A stretch of DNA of 64,000 nucleotides from Pseudoscleropodium purum (taxonomy: Eukaryota; Streptophyta; Bryopsida; Hypnales; Brachytheciaceae). Positions within the stretch are counted from its first letter, which is position 1. Each line of letters starts with the position of its first letter. A program made the translations under genes and the position numbers. The DNA is taken from assembly GCA_963969395.1 (NCBI GenBank), contig OZ017803.1, positions 12,276,001 to 12,340,000 on the forward strand, given 5' to 3'. Below, in pieces: positions 59,130 to 64,000 of this stretch. The notes under the pieces were generated by a model that was not told where the DNA came from, did no database searches, and was given only the letters and a program-made list of their open reading frames with translations.

Positions 59130-59492
59130 AAGTCGATTTTAGACCTCATTTAGGTATAGTAGACTAACTATTCTGAAAAAACTTTCAACCAGAATAATTT
59201 AGGAAACCAAGCTAAATTTCATTTCCAAAAAATTGGTTTGATGTTTTGAGACTTTAACTAAAAGTTATGGACAAATTTCGGAGAGAGGTTGAAAGAGACA
59301 TTTTTTTGACATTTTCCAACACCTCTAAATTCTATCCATAACTTTTTATTGGAGTCTAAAAACCTTTAACCAATTTTGGGAAAAAAAACTTAGCTTGATT
59401 ACCAAACTTCTTTTTTAGTTTGAAATTTTTTGAAAAGAGTTATTCTACTATGTCTAAATGACGTCTAAAATTTAACTTTGAATTCAATTTCT
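59130..59492. repeat. Palindromic element (~170-bp arms)
   Basis: Outer arms CAAAGTCGATTTTAGACCTC and its inverted partner at about 59475 enclose inverted copies of AACTTTTTATTGGAGTC / ACTTTAACTAAAAGTTATGG. The same arms occur inside the CACTA element at about 50735-51075, so this is a mobile inverted-repeat family found in two unrelated hosts. Confidence 0.7.
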
Positions 59493-60113
59493 ACATTTTG
59501 ACAATGAGTGGCTAAGTTCTCAACTTCAAATTATCCCATACTCTTTGAAAATTCATGATGGCTAATGGATTTTATTATAAAAACAACCTCTTTATTCTTC
59601 ATTCTCACCAAATGACAATGAAGTAAGTCTTCCATAGTTCCACATTACCATCAAAAAGATTTGTTCATGATAGATGGTCATTGAATAATTTTGAACATTT
59701 GCTTTATTTTCCACAACTTGGCTAGAGTTCAATTAGCATCCAAATCAAAGGTGTTCAATAATTATATTAAGGTGCATCAGAATACTTCAACTTTCATTAT
59801 TGAACAATTTAACTTGGATCCAAAGCCATTAACAACCCAACAAAAGCTTGGCAAGGATAGGGAAAAAATAAATACATAAGTAAAAAAAAAAGGTAAACTT
59901 TGGGGCCCTCTAAAGGTTGTCTAATGGCACTCCAGAGACCCAACTATTTCTCATGTGATTTTTTTTCATAGATAAAGCTACATAAGTCTTTGTTCATTTC
60001 AACAGTGATGATCATCAAAATCATTCCACATGAATGAAGAATTATACTTGTTACAAGAACTTGTTTCAAAAACAAGAGCTAAACTCAAACACCCTCGGTT
60101 CTCTAGGGATTAA

Positions 60114-62750
60114 CAATTGAAATTCAACTCTTGTTCTAGATTAGGTTGTATTGTCTAGCTTTAGTTCTAGATTGAAAACAATTGATCAAGTGAGATTAAC
60201 TTCACTATTGCTGAGTTAAAAGCTAATAGACTATCTAATATTTACTTTCACTAGCCACTACCATATTAATATCTAATATAGAGTTCTAATTCTAAGATTG
60301 ACATATACAATCACAAAATAATGACAATATTATCTCCAATGCTTCTAGTACCTCCAATCTCTTCACTTATTGGAGCCTTTAGCTTTGGAACACCCTGCAA
60401 GGAATTGTTAGTGATCTCAAGGTTTTCAATCATCAGAAACCAAAATCTTTGATTAATGCATGGAGCACTTTATAAAGATGGAAATTTTTTAATGAAATGG
60501 CAATATTCCATATGCCATTTTTCATTCATTTCTTCTTTAGTTCTAAAGTCTAGGACTAGTATAGATTTTAGAACTCACAGTCTAACCTTTTAAATGTTAA
60601 GTTTGTAGAATATCCAATTTTTAAGCAAAATTCTAGTTGAAGGTATTGCCTTCATGCTGATTATCATGGACAAAAAAGAATAAAATAAAACAAAAAATTC
60701 CTTTACCCTATAACTTTGTATGTTTACACCAAGTGTCCTTTACATCAAGTGGGTAGAGTTCATCATATGTCATCTAAAGATGCAATGTTAGTATCCACAT
60801 GGAAAGATGCTATATGGTAGTGTACTCTAAAATTGACCTTCTTCAAACCGTCCTCTACATGACTTAAAAATGGATATATGATGGACCATTGATTATGTTA
60901 GAGAAAAGGAAGAGTTGGTTCATTGTTTTCTAGTGGATGGTTAATACGTTTTTAAAGGTTGGTTTCAAAGCCACAGGTGGTTCATTCTAATTAAGTGAAT
61001 AGATGTTCATTAATTTTTTCCAAAATGAGACTTGGTGGGCCAACTACCTTTTTACATATGCTAAAAAATCTGAAATAATAATTAACTCAAGCTTCCATTC
61101 AAGTTTCAGTGAAGGTCGCATTTAGGAACCTTCTCTATTACTTTTTGCATGCCTCAATACTTGTTTTTGGTAAAGCCATATCTTTTTTCAGACCATTTAA
61201 GAGTGGATTTTGCAAGGGCTATAAGTCACAAATAGGGACCTATGGCAGAATTCTTTGAAAATTCATAAATAATTCATAATAGCTCTAAAAAATATGAAAC
61301 CACTTGAGTTAGATTTCACATCAATTCTTCTTCAAATGAAAAATAATGAAAAATATTTTCAAGCATCAAAAAACCATCAAAAAGGCCCAACAACCCTTAA
61401 AGTATTGCTTTTAGAACTACCTACCTTATATAAGATCAAACTACACAATCTAATTAAAAACCAAATGTGAGAGACTAGCTGTAACAAATGAATGACAATA
61501 TTTTATTACATTGCAAGTATTAGCCAAATCATCCATGTAATGTCACAATTGGTGGTATAAAAAATATTGATCTTATTTTTTAATGAAAAAGGTAGTTATT
61601 GTTTCTTTTGAGCTCACTATCATTGTGAGAAATTATGGCTTTTTGAAGTATCCATATGAAAAGTTGATGTGTACATGTGTCATTCAACCATTGGTGGTTA
61701 AATTTTTTTTTAACTCTAAAAGGAGTATGCATGTCACTTTGTCATTAGTTCAAAAAATGAGAAAAGTGCTTGTGACTAACATCCATCCACCCTATATTTG
61801 TATTTGTGTGACATCAATTTGGCTTACAAACAATAGGAGATAATCAAAATTTGTTTGCTGTATCATATTTTGTACGTATCCATATTTAATTTCTATATTC
61901 TATATCCCAAAGCATTGACGGCCAAGACCATTTCTCACAACAACAATCAACAACAATGGTTTACTTTTATAATTGTAAATCAATGGCATTGAAAAGGGGT
62001 GTGAATCAATAGCTTTGGATTTTTCTAAAATGGATAGAGAGGAGAAATTGATCCAAGAGGACATGTTTGCCTCTTTTTGCCTCATTGCCCCATTGTCAAA
62101 CTCATTGTAGAGTGGATGCTTGTTTGCCCAACTTGTGTAATAAATTATTTTGCAAAATGTATTTTAGTCATTACTAATCCAATGGACTAATGATAGAGAA
62201 AAAAAAGTGATTTCAATCAATTGAACTAATCAACCTTTGGAAAGGAAATTTTGCACAAATTTCAAGAGAATATTTTGGTGGTTGGAATTCCTTTAGATAT
62301 GTTTATTGCTCACTTCTCATCCAATAGCAAGAAATAGAGGAGCATGTTCACGTAGTGTATTATTGGCCATGCTCTTATCACACCTAAAACATTCAAATAA
62401 ATAGTTTAATCTACATGACTTACATTATTTAACTATATCTTGACTTTTACTGGATTTGGTTAATCTACCATTTAAATTTTGCTATTCATATGCTCCTATT
62501 CAAAATGTACTTAATCATCTACATTTACCATTTCAACTTTTATCTCTTAAAAATTCTTGTGTACTATATTCAATTGTCATTATGTGACTTTATATGGAGA
62601 CATAGAATTAGCACCTATTTTCAATCTTTTTGTGACTAAAAAATCAAATCTCACTTATATGTGATGATGACTACTAGAGAATTTTATTAGCTTGAATTTG
62701 AGTGATCCTACCTTAACCCCTCTAGAGTTGGTGCATTTTTCATTACGTTA
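60114..62750 (-). repeat. Copy D, second part: upstream region
   Basis: Matches B/C upstream sequence at 60114-60850, 61430-61580 and 62090-62750, with shared words GGAACACCCTGCAA, GCATGGAGCACTTTATAA, CATCCATGTAATGTCAC and CTCATCCAATAGCAAGAAAT. Non-homologous inserts lie at about 60850-61430 and 61580-62090. No gene is seen. Confidence 0.65.
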
Positions 62751-63708
62751 AATTTGGATTGTTGCAAAAAACATCGTGTGATTTCTATAGCATTTGTCAT
62801 AGTACTTGTTGTACTATGACTTTTTGGAAAAAAAATATTTAAAGATAAAATGAAATTATGGAAAATTATTATAACACTAAATAGTACATACCACCAAAAT
62901 TTTAGACCTAAAAGAAATAGAGGTCAAAAGTTATTCATGAAATAGAATGATAAAGAAAGTAGACACTTTGACACTTTAATTTGTAAAATATAGAAAAAAA
63001 TTTACAAATAAATTAAAAATTGAAAACTTTGGAGGACTTCATGGTGATGAGATTTTGCAAAAAGAATGATTTTGAAACAATCTTCAATGTTTAGAAGTGC
63101 TCACCTAAGGAAGACCTATGTGCATGGACAAGAAGGACATAAAATAATATATTTTTAGATGCCCCTTGGTAGGCATATGCCCACCTAGTGTGAAAATAAC
63201 TACAAAAACTTCAACTCTATATCATTCAATTTGGGTATTTTGAACATACTAAAAAACACTTAACCTCAAAATGTGACAAATAATAGAGATTCACTTTTAA
63301 ATTTTGAATATTTTTTGGAATTAAAAAAAATAATGGATATGATTACCATCAAAGGTGACATCTCCAATAAGAATTTCATGTTCATTGAAGTCAACTTGTA
63401 CTTCAAAAGTTATAGGAGATGATAGCAACATCACCCCAATTGAGATGGAAAATAGGATTGACATTTCTTGCAACCACCTAATTGTGTAACTCTGATACAT
63501 GTAATCTCTCCAATAATCCCTAAATTACTTTCATATTAGCTGGAACTAAGTATTTTTCAAAAAAATAATTTTAATAAATTATATTTAGTGCACATTCATC
63601 CATCAATCATCCCAAGGTCCCTCAATCAATTCATCTATTAAGAAATCATTCTCAATGCCACGAAGGCCCTTCAACCCATAACACTATAATATCTTAGGTT
63701 TAGTTAGA
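62751..63708. other. Distal upstream sequence of copy D
   Basis: 63480-63708 matches B 34140-34360 (AATCAATTCATCTATTAAGA). 62760-63480 is AT-rich and unmatched. No gene is seen. Confidence 0.5.
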
Positions 63709-64000
63709 TTAATCCCTAAAGGACCAAACTATGTTTTTTGACATCATAGCCAATTTGGGCACCTCATTGAAAATGGAATTTTTCTTTTTTTTTATTGAAA
63801 TTTTCACACAACATGTGTTCAAGGAGTAGCTTTAAGTTCCAACAATTTTCATTACTTTTGACTAAATAGTTCAAGAGTTATTGTGTGATATGTAAATTTC
63901 AATACTTAGCAAGCAGTCGGGTAGCCTTAAAATTTCTTAAAAATCACTTTTTTCAAAAATAAAGATTTGTATATACTTAGAAAGCTTTAAATCATTCCAT
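63709..64000. mobile_element. TTAA-flanked repeat element, partial at window end
   Basis: TTAA at 63709-63712 is followed by TCCCTAAAGGACCAA and a body matching 37460-37700. It sits at the position where copy B carries the family copy c (34361), but the end facing the shared flank is the opposite one. It runs off the window. Confidence 0.55.

Larger units (their letters stand above)
57888..60113. mobile_element. 2.2-kb TTAA-flanked element inserted in copy D
   Basis: The element is 57892-60109. TTAA at 57888-57891 precedes CCCCTACAAG; the right end ...TCTCTAGGGA is followed by TTAA at 60110-60113. Copy C has a single TTAA at the same place (ATGCATAATTAAACTC, about 56126-56141), an empty site. 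The ends (YCCCTA-type inverted termini plus exact TTAA duplication) are the piggyBac signature. The interior is AT-rich with no transposase, and holds the palindromic segment at 59.13-59.49 kb. Confidence 0.75.

Noticed and set aside
1..64000. CRISPR arrays, prokaryotic operons or phage genes
   Set aside because: Repeats are irregular, introns and plant-type transposons are present, and no prokaryotic gene was seen.

Overview
The window looks like nuclear DNA from a land plant. It is AT-rich and gene-poor, contains spliced genes, and is crowded with plant-type transposable elements: Ty3 chromoviruses, and small hAT-, CACTA- and SINE-like elements. The pol of the intact chromovirus resembles the Tcn1/fungal-like branch that is known mainly from non-seed plants, so a bryophyte, lycophyte or fern is my best guess. 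That is inference and I cannot name a species.

Layout. 1-4.8 kb: AT-rich repeats, a TTAA-flanked element and a palindromic CACTA-type MITE. 4.84-11.57 kb: a complete, recently inserted Ty3 chromovirus with a 5-bp target duplication. Its two LTRs are nearly identical and their U3 regions carry arrays of perfect heat-shock elements; gag and pol carry several in-frame stops. 11.6-17.4 kb: AT-rich repeats, then a more GC-balanced stretch with exon-like fragments of an unrecognised plus-strand gene or gene relic. 17.6-63.7 kb: a rearranged tandem array of one duplicated segment (copies A, B, C, D) carrying a minus-strand bHLH transcription-factor gene with a C-terminal ACT-like domain.

In that array only copy B (29.5-31.0 kb) reads as an intact three-exon gene. 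Copy A (17.6-21.6 kb) is a start-less, frameshifted exon-1 stub joined to an inverted 1-kb copy of the upstream region. Copy C (52.0-57.75 kb) has a 7-bp frameshifting insertion just before the bHLH domain. Copy D (57.76-63.7 kb) keeps only upstream sequence. The copies serve as one another's empty sites, which confirms several insertions: a 72-bp hAT-like micro-MITE in A, a 292-bp hAT MITE in C, and a 2.2-kb TTAA-flanked element in D.

Between B and C lie long inverted-repeat elements, a degenerate satellite, a stretch dense in GCTTWAAGC-like motifs, and an old relative of the chromovirus (47.46-52.0 kb). The reverse transcriptase of that relative is split by a CACTA element (3-bp duplication) that itself contains a tRNA-derived SINE-like sequence. 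The region therefore appears to have evolved by tandem duplication, decay and repeated transposition around a single surviving bHLH gene. Coordinates of repeat and homology boundaries were read by eye and may be off by several bases to tens of bases.
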